DNA of 58,199 bases from an uncultured Burkholderiales bacterium (GTDB lineage Bacteria; Pseudomonadota; Gammaproteobacteria; Burkholderiales; Burkholderiaceae_C), in NCBI GenBank assembly GCA_937871935.1, contig CALMQI010000209.1, forward strand, positions 1 through 58,199. The letters are read 5' to 3'. Made by a program: the position numbers and the translations under genes. Below, piece after piece: positions 25,827-33,975 of the stretch (its first letter is position 1; every line of letters starts with the position of its first letter). The notes under the pieces are model-generated. The model searched no databases. It saw nothing but the letters and a program-made list of their open reading frames with translations, and was not told the origin of the DNA.

Positions 25827-27091
25827 ATGATGCCTTCGTGCATAAGGTAGGCCCCCAGTTCGCTGATGCCGGCTTCGACGACACGCTGATATGCAGCGCG
25901 CTCGGAAGTAGGCGCAAAAGTGAGCGCACCGGCAGCCAATGACCGAATGCCCTCATTGCGATACCGGAGGTAGGCAATGGCAACAGCGTTCGTGTCGTTC
26001 GCGTTTCCGGCTGGAGCCGCACTCTGGAGATCGTCGTAGAAATAGCTCGGCGTGGGATCGGGCATTCCTGCCCGAAAGAACGCTGCCTTCCTCACGAGGC
26101 ATGGAAAGCACCTGCCACACTGCTGGTTTAGGCGGCCGTACTTCCCGCAACTAGTCGTCCTGGGCATGAGCAGGCCCATCTGTGGCTGGTCGCGGCAGTT
26201 CAGGAGGACTTCGCCCTTGGTCAGGTACTTGTAGGGCGTGTGCAGCGTGGCAGCGATGCCCAGTGCAGTCCACAGTTCCTGAAGGTGCTTCAAGAACACG
26301 GGGTGCGTCGTCTTCGTGCTGAGCGAGCCCATCCGGCCCGGGTTCAACGGAATGTTCAGGCTGATGAAGCCATTTTCCGGCACGTAGACATAGAGCGGGG
26401 CAACGTCCGGAAGCGCGGATGCTGCCATGGCGGCGAATCCATAGAAGACGATGGAGCGAGCGCGGGTCGATAGCTCATGCTCCACTGTCGATCGGACATT
26501 GATATTCCAAAGTAGATGTCTGTCCGCACCACCCAGCTTGCGCGCGAAGTAGTGCTGGTCCTCTTTGTTGCCCTTTACGAGTTGTGAAACGAAGAGCGGC
26601 TTCCTGCCCATCGCCGTGAGGTCGATCGCACCGACAAGGCTGTCCATGCCGCCCGATAGCAGGGACACACAGTCCGCGTCGAAGCGGGCGGGAGCGGTGG
26701 ATTGGGGTCGGGCGCGTCCCCCGTCCAGAAATCGAAGATGCCAGAAATCGCCCGTAAGAAGTCGAAGCATCTCCTCGATGTGTCGCTGCTTGAGCATGAA
26801 AGGCGCAGGATTCTGAAGAGCAACGTCCAACTCGATGATGCGCGTCCATCCGTCAGCGCTCGTGCCCCTCGGAACCGCCAGGTCTGCCGCGCCTACGGAC
26901 AATGCGAATGTCACGAAGTCCCAAGCCGCAAGACTTGGATAGACACCCTTGAACTCCAGGTCATCCAGGAGACCGGTCGCCACAGAACCAACGTCCTGCC
27001 GCTGGGAATGTGTGTACATCGAGTAGTACACGGCCCCACGCTCCAACTGCGTCGGCAATACCTGCTGCGGAACACAGATGACCCGACTCAT
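25823..27091 (-). CDS. qatC: QatC, QueC-like PP-loop protein of the Qat defence system
   Basis: 422 aa. The PP-loop ATP-binding motif LLSGGMDSLVGAID lies near residue 147 and a zinc-type cysteine cluster SCGKYGRLNQQCGRCFPCLV near residues 315-335, both typical of the QueC family that makes 7-cyano-7-deazaguanine. An N-terminal 130 residues not found in QueC precede the PP-loop. In Qat systems this protein is essential to antiphage defence and is thought to modify a target protein or nucleotide by deazaguanine-like chemistry. ATG 27091 overlaps the qatB stop (ATGA). The codon mix is noticeably less GC-biased than in the core genes. Confidence 0.9.
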   Translation of the reverse strand: MSRVICVPQQVLPTQLERGAVYYSMYTHSQRQDVGSVATGLLDDLEFKGVYPSLAAWDFVTFALSVGAADLAVPRGTSADGWTRIIELDVALQNPAPFMLKQRHIEEMLRLLTGDFWHLRFLDGGRARPQSTAPARFDADCVSLLSGGMDSLVGAIDLTAMGRKPLFVSQLVKGNKEDQHYFARKLGGADRHLLWNINVRSTVEHELSTRARSIVFYGFAAMAASALPDVAPLYVYVPENGFISLNIPLNPGRMGSLSTKTTHPVFLKHLQELWTALGIAATLHTPYKYLTKGEVLLNCRDQPQMGLLMPRTTSCGKYGRLNQQCGRCFPCLVRKAAFFRAGMPDPTPSYFYDDLQSAAPAGNANDTNAVAIAYLRYRNEGIRSLAAGALTFAPTSERAAYQRVVEAGISELGAYLMHEGII

Positions 27092-27903
27092 AGCTCGTCC
27101 TCAAACACGGTAAACGTGGTTTGCACCGCATCGCGGAGCAAGCTTTCGAGTTGTTGGCGCGTGGGGTTCGGCGTGGCCTGCCTCAGGGTATCCAGCTGAG
27201 CTGCGACCGCGTTCTTCAGGAAACTGCGCATTTCGTTGGTCCGCTGCACGACGACGGCGGGATCGAAGCGAGCACTCTCGAACAACTGGCCGATATCGGC
27301 GTACATGCGATTGCACGCCTCGTGCCCCAGGTACAGCTGCATCAGCGTCCAGATCTGCGCGTCCTGGAGCGTCAACAAGTCGACTTGAGGGTCCAGCACC
27401 ATGAGTTCGGACAGGGCCTGCGCCATCGAGTCCTTCGCGGACTCTTCGTCGACGCTGCCGCCCTCGGGAAGGACCCGAGAAACGATGGCGTCGATGACGG
27501 TCTGCGCGGACGGATTCGTCGCGCGCAGCGCATCCATCCACTGGTTGATCTGCGGATCCGATCGCTCACGCGTGGCTTGAAGGAGCGAGCCCAGCCCTGC
27601 CCCAGCTTTCGTCGACGTGCGCATGCGCGCCGCCACATTGCGCGCACCGCCCATTCCCTTCCGCGAATAGTGGCCGGCCGCGCGCGCAAGCGCCCCGCTG
27701 TCGCCGTTGCGTGCAAAGGCACCGAGGCTGGTACGCGCACCTCGGAACCTCTCAGCGGGCGCAACGCCTTCGGCCGGAGCCTCCGCAGGTGCCGATGCGC
27801 CGCCATCGACCTGGCCCGCCCCGCCGACAGGGATGTCATTGAGCCATGGCGGGTCGAAGGAGACATTGGCGCCGGGCCCGGCGCTGGATGCGGAAGTTCC
27901 CAT
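27088..27903 (-). CDS. qatB: QatB, Qat defence system component
   Basis: 271-aa protein with a low-complexity Gly/Ala/Pro N-terminus (residues 1-70, FDPPWLNDIPVGGAGQVDGG) that looks disordered, then a Ser/Arg-rich helical part (HYSRKGMGGARNVAARM) and an alpha-helical C-terminal domain. No enzymatic motif is seen. It is called QatB from its fixed place between the KAP ATPase and the QueC-like gene and from its general composition. QatB has been proposed to be the substrate modified by QatC. ATG 27903 overlaps the qatA stop by one base (TGATG); a TTG three bases earlier is less likely. Confidence 0.82.
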   Translation of the reverse strand: MGTSASSAGPGANVSFDPPWLNDIPVGGAGQVDGGASAPAEAPAEGVAPAERFRGARTSLGAFARNGDSGALARAAGHYSRKGMGGARNVAARMRTSTKAGAGLGSLLQATRERSDPQINQWMDALRATNPSAQTVIDAIVSRVLPEGGSVDEESAKDSMAQALSELMVLDPQVDLLTLQDAQIWTLMQLYLGHEACNRMYADIGQLFESARFDPAVVVQRTNEMRSFLKNAVAAQLDTLRQATPNPTRQQLESLLRDAVQTTFTVFEDEL

Positions 27904-29759
27904 CAAGCCTTCCCCTTCGTTGCAGAGATTGCCCTCTTCACCAGCGCAGGCGTGGCGGAGTCATCCGCCCAGGCCTGCAGTTCGCCCGCGGCCCACGGTT
28001 CGTTTCGCAGCAGTGGAACGAGCTCGCTAGGTCGGCGACTGGCCGGAATCTCACCCAAAAGAAGGGCGAGCTGTGGGCCCAATGTCGGGAACGCCTTCGT
28101 GAGGTTCAGACAGCGGCCGATGGAAGCCGCCGTGAACTGCTCATTTCGAGCCTTGCGACCCAACCGGTTGAGAACCCGCTCGGCCTCCTGCTCGCCCATT
28201 GCCTTGACCTGATCGATGAGTGTAGGAATGACAGAGTCCGCCCCCAAAAGAGCCGCCAGCATCTTCTGGGCTTCCTGGCTGAGCTCGTCGTACGCGGCGA
28301 TCGACAACTTGCGGTCCCGGCTCAAATGCATGAGAGGGCGCAGATCGACATCGCCCAGCGGCGGCGCGAGTTTGACCCACTGCTCATAGAAAACCTGCGG
28401 CCACTGCGGAGGTGCTGTCCACGCTTCGCCTTTGCCGGCAGACGTCTCCAAATCAGCCAGGAACTTCACCTTGCCGTCGTCGCTTGCTGCGACGGCCTTC
28501 GCCAGATGTTCGAACCCTGCAGCGCTTGCGCAGCGCTCGAACAGCTGAAGTTTCACCAGTTCAGGGAAACCTATGGTCAGGTTCTGTGACTTCGCGATGG
28601 ATTCGCGGATCAACAAGTTGTTAAGGAACCGCTTGATCAATCGAGGATTGCCCGAGATTTGCTCGGCACTCGCCAGGATCGGCGCAAGTTGATCTGCCAG
28701 GTCGATTTCCTTGGCAACACCCGCTGCAGCCGCACCGAAGGCCGCCCGAATGTCCGTGGCCGACAGTCCGGACCAACCCGACATCGCCAACATCAGCACC
28801 TTCCCCTGCGCTTCCTTGACCGCCTGTTCGGAGATCTGCCCACGCCGGTGAGCCAGATCGGCCAAGAGCAGAACGAGATAGGCCTTGACCTCGGTGTTGC
28901 CGAGGCGGGGCACCTGCAGCGGCACCTGGATCAGCTTGTCGAAATAGCTCGTGACCAGTTCGTTGTTGATCTCTGCATCTCTGAAGTGGGATCGAACTGC
29001 ACTGCGGATCATGCCTTCGTCGGCGGCGATGATGAAGGCGGTGCGCTCGACATGAAGCAGCAGGCGCATGGCTTCGAGTGTGTGGATCGCCGTATCCGGC
29101 AGGCACCGGTCCAGATCGTCGACGAGCACGACGAGGGTAACGTCCAGTTCCTTCAAGAGTTCCTTGAAAGCCCCCCGCAGCGCCTCGATCTCCTTGGGCA
29201 AGGACTGCTCGCTCTTTTCCTTCAGCAGGCCGGCAAGCTCCGGTTGCAACTCGCCATAGGCCTTCCGAACCTTTTCGATATCCTCTGCAGCGACCGCCCC
29301 CGCCTGGGCCATGCCACTAACGGCACCGACGAGCGCGCCAATCGGTCCGCCCAGCGTCCCGCCTATCAGCGCCTGGATGCCGATCGGCGCCAGCATGCGG
29401 CCCACGCGCAGCAACTTGATGCGCTTGACGAATCCCCAGGCCTTGTCCACTGCTGTCTTGCGTGATTCGGCCACCGCGACCAGCTTGTCTCCTACGGCAT
29501 CAAGCAGCGCCTGCCGTGCGTCGTCGTAGCCTTGGTAGAGCCACGCGTTGAACTCAAGAAAGATGTACTTCTCATCTCCCGCCTTGGCCTTCAATTCGGC
29601 ACCGATCATCTTGACCAGCGACGACTTGCCGCTGCCCCAGTTTCCAGACACGCCGATCGTCAACGGCTCACCGCCGGAGTCCTGGATCAGTTGCGCGGCT
29701 GCTTTGGCAATATGCGAAAAGTTCAGCAGGTCGATCTTTGCTTCGACGTCATTCCACAT
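27903..29759 (-). CDS. qatA: QatA, KAP-family P-loop NTPase of the Qat defence system
   Basis: 618 aa. Walker A GVSGNWGSGKSS (residues 36-47), a hydrophobic Gly/Ala-rich insert with likely membrane hairpin (about 120-158), Walker B LVVLVDDLDRCLPD (about 205-218) and a sensor region FLNNLLIRESIAKS (about 385) are typical of KAP NTPases, which associate with membranes. In Qat systems QatA is the ATPase. ATG 29759 (MWNDVEAKIDLLNFSH) is preferred over the frame extension because KAP homology starts there. First gene of the qatABCD operon; an inverted repeat lies about 50-70 bp upstream. Confidence 0.92.
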   Translation of the reverse strand: MWNDVEAKIDLLNFSHIAKAAAQLIQDSGGEPLTIGVSGNWGSGKSSLVKMIGAELKAKAGDEKYIFLEFNAWLYQGYDDARQALLDAVGDKLVAVAESRKTAVDKAWGFVKRIKLLRVGRMLAPIGIQALIGGTLGGPIGALVGAVSGMAQAGAVAAEDIEKVRKAYGELQPELAGLLKEKSEQSLPKEIEALRGAFKELLKELDVTLVVLVDDLDRCLPDTAIHTLEAMRLLLHVERTAFIIAADEGMIRSAVRSHFRDAEINNELVTSYFDKLIQVPLQVPRLGNTEVKAYLVLLLADLAHRRGQISEQAVKEAQGKVLMLAMSGWSGLSATDIRAAFGAAAAGVAKEIDLADQLAPILASAEQISGNPRLIKRFLNNLLIRESIAKSQNLTIGFPELVKLQLFERCASAAGFEHLAKAVAASDDGKVKFLADLETSAGKGEAWTAPPQWPQVFYEQWVKLAPPLGDVDLRPLMHLSRDRKLSIAAYDELSQEAQKMLAALLGADSVIPTLIDQVKAMGEQEAERVLNRLGRKARNEQFTAASIGRCLNLTKAFPTLGPQLALLLGEIPASRRPSELVPLLRNEPWAAGELQAWADDSATPALVKRAISATKGKA

Positions 29760-30105
29760 CCGTAGGTCCTTGCCGTTGTGTTTGATCGCGCTTCGAGCGA
29801 ATGCACTCACCTGAAGTATTCGCAGGTGATTTTTGATTGCGGAAACTGCGTGAGTTTGCAGCAGTTGGGCTCCACGATGGGCCACCTGTATGGCTGCTTG
29901 CGAGGTCAGCGGTCGCTGGCGTGCCGATGGCGACTGTCCGCACGCAGTCTGTTCCTGATGCACCGTTGGTGCCGTCGATCATGAGGTCGCCAGCCGGTTC
30001 CAGCAGGACGCAGCCAGCACTTGAATGCGCTGTCTTGCCAGCAGCAGTTCTCTCATCGCCAGCGTTGGGCGGCAGCAAGGTCTGCCCAAGATTGGCGCGT
30101 CCCTG
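29760..30105. other. Intergenic region with qat promoter
   Basis: 346 bp without a gene, between the RES toxin stop and the qatA start. Relatively A+T-rich near 29820-29860. It holds the inverted repeat described at 29807-29829; no clear -35/-10 pair was recognised. Confidence 0.4.
29807..29829. promoter_or_regulatory. Inverted repeat upstream of qatA (candidate operator)
   Basis: TCACCTG/CAGGTGA, perfect over 7 bp with a 9-bp spacer (AAGTATTCG), 48-70 bp before the qatA ATG. The spacing suits a dimeric repressor or a leader hairpin. Confidence 0.4.
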
Positions 30106-30819
30106 TCAGGCTCGTCCCGCGACAACGCGCACGCCAATCATGTCGGCCAAGGTCAGCAAGTCCATGTAGGCAGGCCCGTCATCGAGCAAGGCGCGCGAAG
30201 CGTCCCTCCGCGTCAGCAAACCCGCTCCGATGCGATCACCAAACAGCATCACCGCCATCGCGCTGTCGTCCTGCCTCGAGGTCCAGCACAGGCCCTGGAT
30301 GTGCGCATGCTGCGCATGGATAGCCGCGGCCCACTTGCGGGTCTGGCCGTAGGTGTCCTTCTCGGTGTCGACCAACTGCTTGCGTTCGACGCCCAGCTTG
30401 CGCAGCGGCACGTTGCGCAGGTCGGCCAGCGTCAATGCCGCCGTGGTGGCCAAGACCGAGTGCACTTGACCTTCGAGCTTGTGCTTGGCGAAGGTCTTCA
30501 GCCCCGGTGCGAAGGGTACGTCGTGGAAGACGGTTTCCATGGCCGCGCAGTTGAAGCTGGTGCCGCCGTAGAGCGTCGGGATCGGCTTTCCGGCGGCGTT
30601 GACGACGGGGCTGAACCTGGCGTTGCCTTTGACGCCCGGGTTGAACGCCTCTGCCGCGTACACGTCGAGGTGAATGCGGTGCAAGGCAACACCGGCCTTC
30701 CAAGTCGCTGTGGTGATGTGCAAGACCGCAGGCGGGTCTGGCACGGTGCCGGCCAACGCGGCCTTCGACTTGGAAGCGCCGGCGCGCCGCGGACGGCCTG
30801 CGCCGGCCGGGTCAGCCAT
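30106..30819 (-). CDS. RES-domain toxin
   Basis: 237 aa. The RES domain (named for conserved Arg, Glu, Ser) is visible as ALHRIHLDVY (Arg), NARFSPV, TLYGGTSFNCAAMETVFHDV (Glu) and CWTSRQDDSAMAVMLFGDRI (Ser). Known RES toxins degrade NAD+ and stop growth. A basic Ala/Lys-rich N-terminus of about 35 residues precedes the domain. ATG 30819 overlaps the antitoxin stop by 8 bp, giving the usual antitoxin-then-toxin order. Likely serves element maintenance or abortive-infection defence next to the qat operon. Confidence 0.88.
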   Translation of the reverse strand: MADPAGAGRPRRAGASKSKAALAGTVPDPPAVLHITTATWKAGVALHRIHLDVYAAEAFNPGVKGNARFSPVVNAAGKPIPTLYGGTSFNCAAMETVFHDVPFAPGLKTFAKHKLEGQVHSVLATTAALTLADLRNVPLRKLGVERKQLVDTEKDTYGQTRKWAAAIHAQHAHIQGLCWTSRQDDSAMAVMLFGDRIGAGLLTRRDASRALLDDGPAYMDLLTLADMIGVRVVAGRA

Positions 30820-31495
30820 GGGCGACTTCGGCCATTTCGTCGGCGGCAGCCGCCAGCACACGGTCGGGCGACTTGAGCAGTACGTCCTGGGGCCGCTTGC
30901 CGCCGAGGAAGCTGTTGGCCGAGGCGAACCAGTACGCCAGACCCCAGCCGTCCTTCGCATCCCCGAAGAGCGCCAGGACAGGCGCCAGCGGTTTCAGAGG
31001 CCTGTAGCCCGCCTCGGCGTCCAGGCCGTAGGCCGGAAAGTAGTCCAGGCCCTGGTGGCGGATCGCAAAGATCTGCCCTTCCTTCTTCCACTTGTTCGGC
31101 TGGGCGCTGAGGTTCGAAGTGCTGAAGCCCGCCAGCTCGGCCACCTGCGCCGCCGTCAGCCAGTCGCCTGACGCCAGGACTTCGCTGCGGGAGTGCGCCG
31201 TCATGCGCGCTTCCACCATCATGTGGGCCGGCATGGGTACGTTCGGCACCAGCGCATCGACGATCTTGTCCAGCGCCTCGCGCTGGCGCCGCTTGATCAA
31301 GCCGGCCACCATCGGCGCCAGGCTGCCCAGCGCGTCGGCAATCGCGCGCACGGTGCGCTCGCTTTCATGGGCGAAGGTCAGCGCGATGGCGCGCTCGGCG
31401 CCGGAATGCCGCAACTGCTCGCCGATCTCGCCGGGCGTGCCGGCCAACGTGCCCACGCCCGACGGCACCGCCCGCCCATCGTTGACTTCACGCAT
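30812..31495 (-). CDS. Xre/MbcA/ParS-type antitoxin of the RES toxin
   Basis: 227 aa. The C-terminal 55 residues (LALFGDAKDGWGLAYWFASA, then NSFLGGKRPQDVLLKSPDRV) are the MbcA/ParS/Xre toxin-binding domain (DUF2384). The middle carries a helix-turn-helix (WLTAAQVAELAGFSTSNLSA, about residues 118-137). An extra N-terminal helical region of about 110 residues is longer than in most RES antitoxins. ATG 31495 follows GGAG, and longer starts lack homology. It should bind its own promoter, where ATCATGAT (31524-31531) lies 29 bp upstream. Confidence 0.84.
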   Translation of the reverse strand: MREVNDGRAVPSGVGTLAGTPGEIGEQLRHSGAERAIALTFAHESERTVRAIADALGSLAPMVAGLIKRRQREALDKIVDALVPNVPMPAHMMVEARMTAHSRSEVLASGDWLTAAQVAELAGFSTSNLSAQPNKWKKEGQIFAIRHQGLDYFPAYGLDAEAGYRPLKPLAPVLALFGDAKDGWGLAYWFASANSFLGGKRPQDVLLKSPDRVLAAAADEMAEVAHG

Positions 31496-31523
31496 CACAG
31501 CTCCCAAAGTGATGACGGATATT

Positions 31524-31531
31524 ATCATGAT
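31524..31531. promoter_or_regulatory. ATCATGAT palindrome before the RES antitoxin
   Basis: Short perfect palindrome in an A+T-rich island (ATATTATCATGATT) just upstream of the antitoxin start. Candidate -10 region and operator for autorepression. Confidence 0.3.
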
Positions 31532-31774
31532 TGCACGCTCACCTTCATCATCGAGTCGGGGCCGACACGGGACACGTTGCCCGTGGGCCATGCTGCCGCC
31601 ACCCACTTCGCCGCAATGCCGCCGGACGCGTTGCGCCATCACGAAGCACCCGGCCTGCGGGGCGCTTTCGGGTGGCACGTGCCGGCGACCTCAGGTGTGA
31701 TCTTGAGCTTGGCCCCCTCGGGTGTCAGACTGCAAGGGCTACCCGTGGGCATCGCGCCTGCAAAGCCTTCACCA

Positions 31775-31852
31775 GAGGCTCCGGCCTCCTGAAGTCCAGT
31801 TCGCTGGCGTCGCAGTCGTTACCTGCCTTGTAGAGCCCGGACATCGATCCGG
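31775..31852 (+). repeat. Hairpin-flanked 22-nt repeat, copy 2
   Basis: The core at 31806-31827 is identical to copy 1. The upstream stem is GAGGC/GCCTC (31775-31779 with 31784-31788) and the downstream stem CCGGA/TCCGG (31837-31841 with 31848-31852). It lies about 190 bp before the gene at 32019. Confidence 0.7.
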
Positions 31853-31956
31853 TTCAGCCACGCCCGTGGCTGTGGATTGCGTTCAGCCCCCAGGCTGAAC
31901 AGCGTGGCCTTATGCCACAGAGCCGCTCCGCCGGTCACGGCCGGAGCATCCCGAAC

Positions 31957-32018
31957 GGGGAACCCCAAGTTCCCCGCCGGGGATGGGTGTTCCCTTTCAT
32001 TCGATGAAGGAGAACACC
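31957..32018 (+). promoter_or_regulatory. Structured mRNA leader that buries the ribosome site, copy 1
   Basis: Hairpin I is GGGGAAC/GTTCCCC (31957-31963 with 31969-31975). After GCCGGGGATGG comes hairpin II: GGTGTTC (31986-31992) pairs with GAACACC (32012-32018), which touches the start codon, and CTTTCAT (31994-32000) pairs with ATGAAGG (32004-32010). The Shine-Dalgarno AAGGAG (32007-32012) is wholly in the 3' strand of hairpin II. Confidence 0.68.
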
Positions 32019-32204
32019 ATGTTCGCTGTGCCAGTGACAAGAGTGCTGCGCCCTGTCGGGGTGCTGCTGGGCGGTTCCGGGCGTGCCCGTGAGCTGACCC
32101 TTCGCGCGCCGCACGTCGCCGCGCTGATGAAGCCGATTTCGTTTGCGTTCACGCAGGCGTTCGAGGCCGTCGAGAACCGCGCTGTGGAAGGGGCGTCATG
32201 CTGA
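32019..32204 (+). CDS. Small hypothetical protein of the accessory series
   Basis: 61 aa, basic, no recognised domain (MFAVPVTRVLRPVGVLLGGS at the start, two short helices after). The start is secure in context: AAGGAG lies 7 bp before ATG 32019 inside the leader hairpin shared with other genes here. Its stop overlaps the next start by 7 bp, so both are translated together. Function unknown. Confidence 0.55.
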   Translation: MFAVPVTRVLRPVGVLLGGSGRARELTLRAPHVAALMKPISFAFTQAFEAVENRAVEGASC

Positions 32205-32398
32205 CCACCCTCTACCGCAAGCGCATAGCTGCCCTGGCGATTCAACTCGCCAAGGATGACCCGCAAGTGGTCAAGGAAGTGATCGCCCGGCTGCGCAAGT
32301 CAGGCGAGATCGAGCCCGACGATCTGGTCTATCTGGACGAGATCGCCGACCGTTGGATCAGGATTGCCGAGGAGAACCGGCAGAAGGGGCGCCGCTGA
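32198..32398 (+). CDS. Small hypothetical protein, coupled to the preceding gene
   Basis: 66 aa, all helical by pattern, highly charged: LYRKRIAALAIQLAKDDPQV, then two helices rich in Glu and Arg ending EENRQKGRR. No known domain was recognised. ATG 32198 overlaps the upstream stop by 7 bp. Its last 41 bp overlap the end of the oppositely oriented gene at 32358-32624, a tail-to-tail arrangement. Confidence 0.55.
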   Translation: MLTTLYRKRIAALAIQLAKDDPQVVKEVIARLRKSGEIEPDDLVYLDEIADRWIRIAEENRQKGRR

Positions 32399-32624
32399 CC
32401 ACCGTGGTCAAACGCGCAGGGGGGTTCACGCCCTTCACCTTCGCCATCTCCGAGACGATCTTGTCCAGCAGATCAGGGCGTTCATCGGCAAGCGTACCGG
32501 CCCACGCGGCCAGCGCTTGTTCGATGTCGTCCTGCGTTCGCACCCCTTCGAAGTCGAGTCCGAGTGATCGGAACTCATCGACTTCGTCGGGGGTGAACCG
32601 TAGTGCCTTGCCTGCACGAAGCAT
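32358..32624 (-). CDS. Small acidic hypothetical protein, divergent from the 32756 gene
   Basis: 88 aa. The body (FTPDEVDEFRSLGLDFEGVR, then helices IEQALAAWAGTLA and DLLDKIVSEMAK) is acidic and helical, with a basic tail. No family was recognised; the two-helix pattern could be a small regulator. ATG 32624 is chosen because GGAGG lies 7 bp upstream; ATG 32639 would span that site. It is divergent from the gene at 32756, with the tandem TTGCAACC repeat between them. Confidence 0.5.
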   Translation of the reverse strand: MLRAGKALRFTPDEVDEFRSLGLDFEGVRTQDDIEQALAAWAGTLADERPDLLDKIVSEMAKVKGVNPPARLTTVVSGAPSAGSPRQS

Positions 32625-32674
32625 CGTGTGGGCCTCCATGTGCGGGCTGATCAGGTTATCAGCACCGCATGCCC

Positions 32675-32693
32675 TTGCAACCGATTTGCAACC
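32675..32693. repeat. Tandem TTGCAACC repeat between divergent genes
   Basis: TTGCAACC occurs twice (32675-32682 and 32686-32693) with an 11-bp period, one helical turn, so both copies face the same side of the DNA. Candidate binding site for a regulator of one or both divergent genes. Confidence 0.45.
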
Positions 32694-32696
32694 CTC

Positions 32697-32755
32697 GGGG
32701 AGCCCACCGCTTCCCGCCGGGGATGGGTGTTCCCTCTTTCACCGGAGTCAACACC
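32697..32755 (+). promoter_or_regulatory. Structured mRNA leader, copy 2
   Basis: Hairpin I is GGGGAG/CTTCCC (32697-32702 with 32710-32715, one G-U pair), followed by GCCGGGGATGG as in copy 1. Hairpin II is GGTGTT (32726-32731) with AACACC (32750-32755), which touches ATG 32756. CGGAG of the ribosome site lies inside. Confidence 0.6.
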
Positions 32756-33274
32756 ATGTTCCCTGAGAAACCCGAAAAGGTCCGTCCTCGTGCCAAGCGC
32801 TTCGGCGTCGAGTTCGAGGAAGAGCGCGCCTGGGTCAGCTTCTACCGCCGGGTGCGTCACGACGCGACCCTGGCCACCGAAGTGCTGGCCCAGCTTGAGG
32901 CCGATGCCGAGATGAAGCGCACGCACCTGGCCCTGGTGCTGTGCTGCAAGGAAGCCCTGCGCGCCCACAAGGCCCGCCAGGCCCGCGACAAGCGGATCGG
33001 CCAGTTCGTCCGCTGGGTCTGCCACGGGCTGTTTGCTGCACCCGTGCGCATGCTGCGCCGCGGCGGTGACATCGCCGTCGAGTGCCTGCCCGAGACCGGC
33101 AAGGAACCGGCGGTGCGCCAAGTGCGACGCCTGACGCGCGAGGCTGAATTCGCGCAGGCGCAATCGGCTTTCGCACCGCAGGCGGGCCCACCCGGCGCGG
33201 CGCCGGCCGCCGCGCAAACCGAGGCTTCACCGCCTCGCTCGCCACAAGCCCAGGCCACCCGCTCGGCGGCCTGA
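32756..33274 (+). CDS. Hypothetical plasmid/ICE-type protein
   Basis: 172 aa. An N-terminal charged part (residues 1-25), a helical middle (FYRRVRHDATLATEVLAQLE, LALVLCCKEALRAHKARQAR) and a Pro/Ala/Gln-rich tail from about 130 on. No named domain was recognised. ATG 32756 is fixed by its leader hairpin and CGGAG. It begins a same-strand series with the genes at 33450 and 34035, which have their own leaders. Role unknown. Confidence 0.55.
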   Translation: MFPEKPEKVRPRAKRFGVEFEEERAWVSFYRRVRHDATLATEVLAQLEADAEMKRTHLALVLCCKEALRAHKARQARDKRIGQFVRWVCHGLFAAPVRMLRRGGDIAVECLPETGKEPAVRQVRRLTREAEFAQAQSAFAPQAGPPGAAPAAAQTEASPPRSPQAQATRSAA

Positions 33275-33449
33275 CCCAGAGCGCCAGGCACCACCCGCCT
33301 GGCTCGGCACCACGGCGCCCACCGTGCTGCCCGAAGCGTCGAACGCTCACGCCCACCTCCACGGTGGTGCGCGACGCGCTCGGCCATCCCGCCCCTTCCA
33401 CGTCGACCTGCCGCCAGCCGGTCGTACCCCTCATGAAAGGAACTGTCCC

Positions 33450-33941
33450 ATGGCCCCTGCCAATGAAACGCCGCGTGCCTTCGAGGCACCCGCTCAGATC
33501 GCCAGTGCGCACGAACTGCGCCAACTTGCGCAAGACACCTTCGGATTGGGCATCCAACCCGAAGCCGCTCCGGCGATGCCGGCCCCAGGGCCGGAATCAA
33601 CTCCCGCCGCGATGAAGGCCAGCTACAAGGTCTTCCTCTACGACCGCGAATACGGCGACCTCACCGATGCCGTCACGACCGACTCGTTCGACGCCGGTGT
33701 GCAGCTGGTGCGCGACCGCTTGCCGGTGCAGGCCGACTACGTGGTGGAAGCCACGTGGACGCGCGGCATCGGCGAGATGGAAGTCCGCAGCCCCCGTGGC
33801 ACCGTGGTGGCCCGCGTCCAGCCTGTCGATGACACCGACGTCACCGTGCAGCCGCCCGTGACCAGGGCCTGCACGGCGTTGCAGGTCGGCGATGGCGCAC
33901 CGCTCGAGCAGTTGTTCAGCCCGCTGCCGGAAGCCGCCTGA
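33450..33941 (+). CDS. Hypothetical protein, accessory series
   Basis: 163 aa. After a disordered Ala/Pro-rich stretch (residues 1-52) comes a compact domain starting ASYKVFLYDREYGDLTDAVT and including YVVEATWTRGIGEMEVRSP, which alternates strands and helices. No known family was recognised. ATG 33450 is preceded by GAAAGGAAC at a usable distance. The 175-bp gap before it contains a CCAC/GTGG hairpin near 33355 but not the full leader structure. It follows the 32756 gene on the same strand. Confidence 0.55.
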   Translation: MAPANETPRAFEAPAQIASAHELRQLAQDTFGLGIQPEAAPAMPAPGPESTPAAMKASYKVFLYDREYGDLTDAVTTDSFDAGVQLVRDRLPVQADYVVEATWTRGIGEMEVRSPRGTVVARVQPVDDTDVTVQPPVTRACTALQVGDGAPLEQLFSPLPEAA

Positions 33942-33975
33942 AGCGCCGCCGGCACTGCAGTTCAACCAACCCCGA

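Larger units (their letters stand above)
31496..32018. other. 523-bp structured region between the RES/Xre pair and the accessory gene series
   Basis: Non-coding. After the antitoxin promoter come copy 2 of the hairpin-flanked repeat and a run of further stems: AGCCACG/CGTGGCT near 31857-31873, TTCAGCC/GGCTGAA near 31881-31900, TGGC/GCCA near 31906, and CCGCCGGTCACGGCCGG near 31929. It ends in the leader hairpins of the gene at 32019. Confidence 0.55.
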
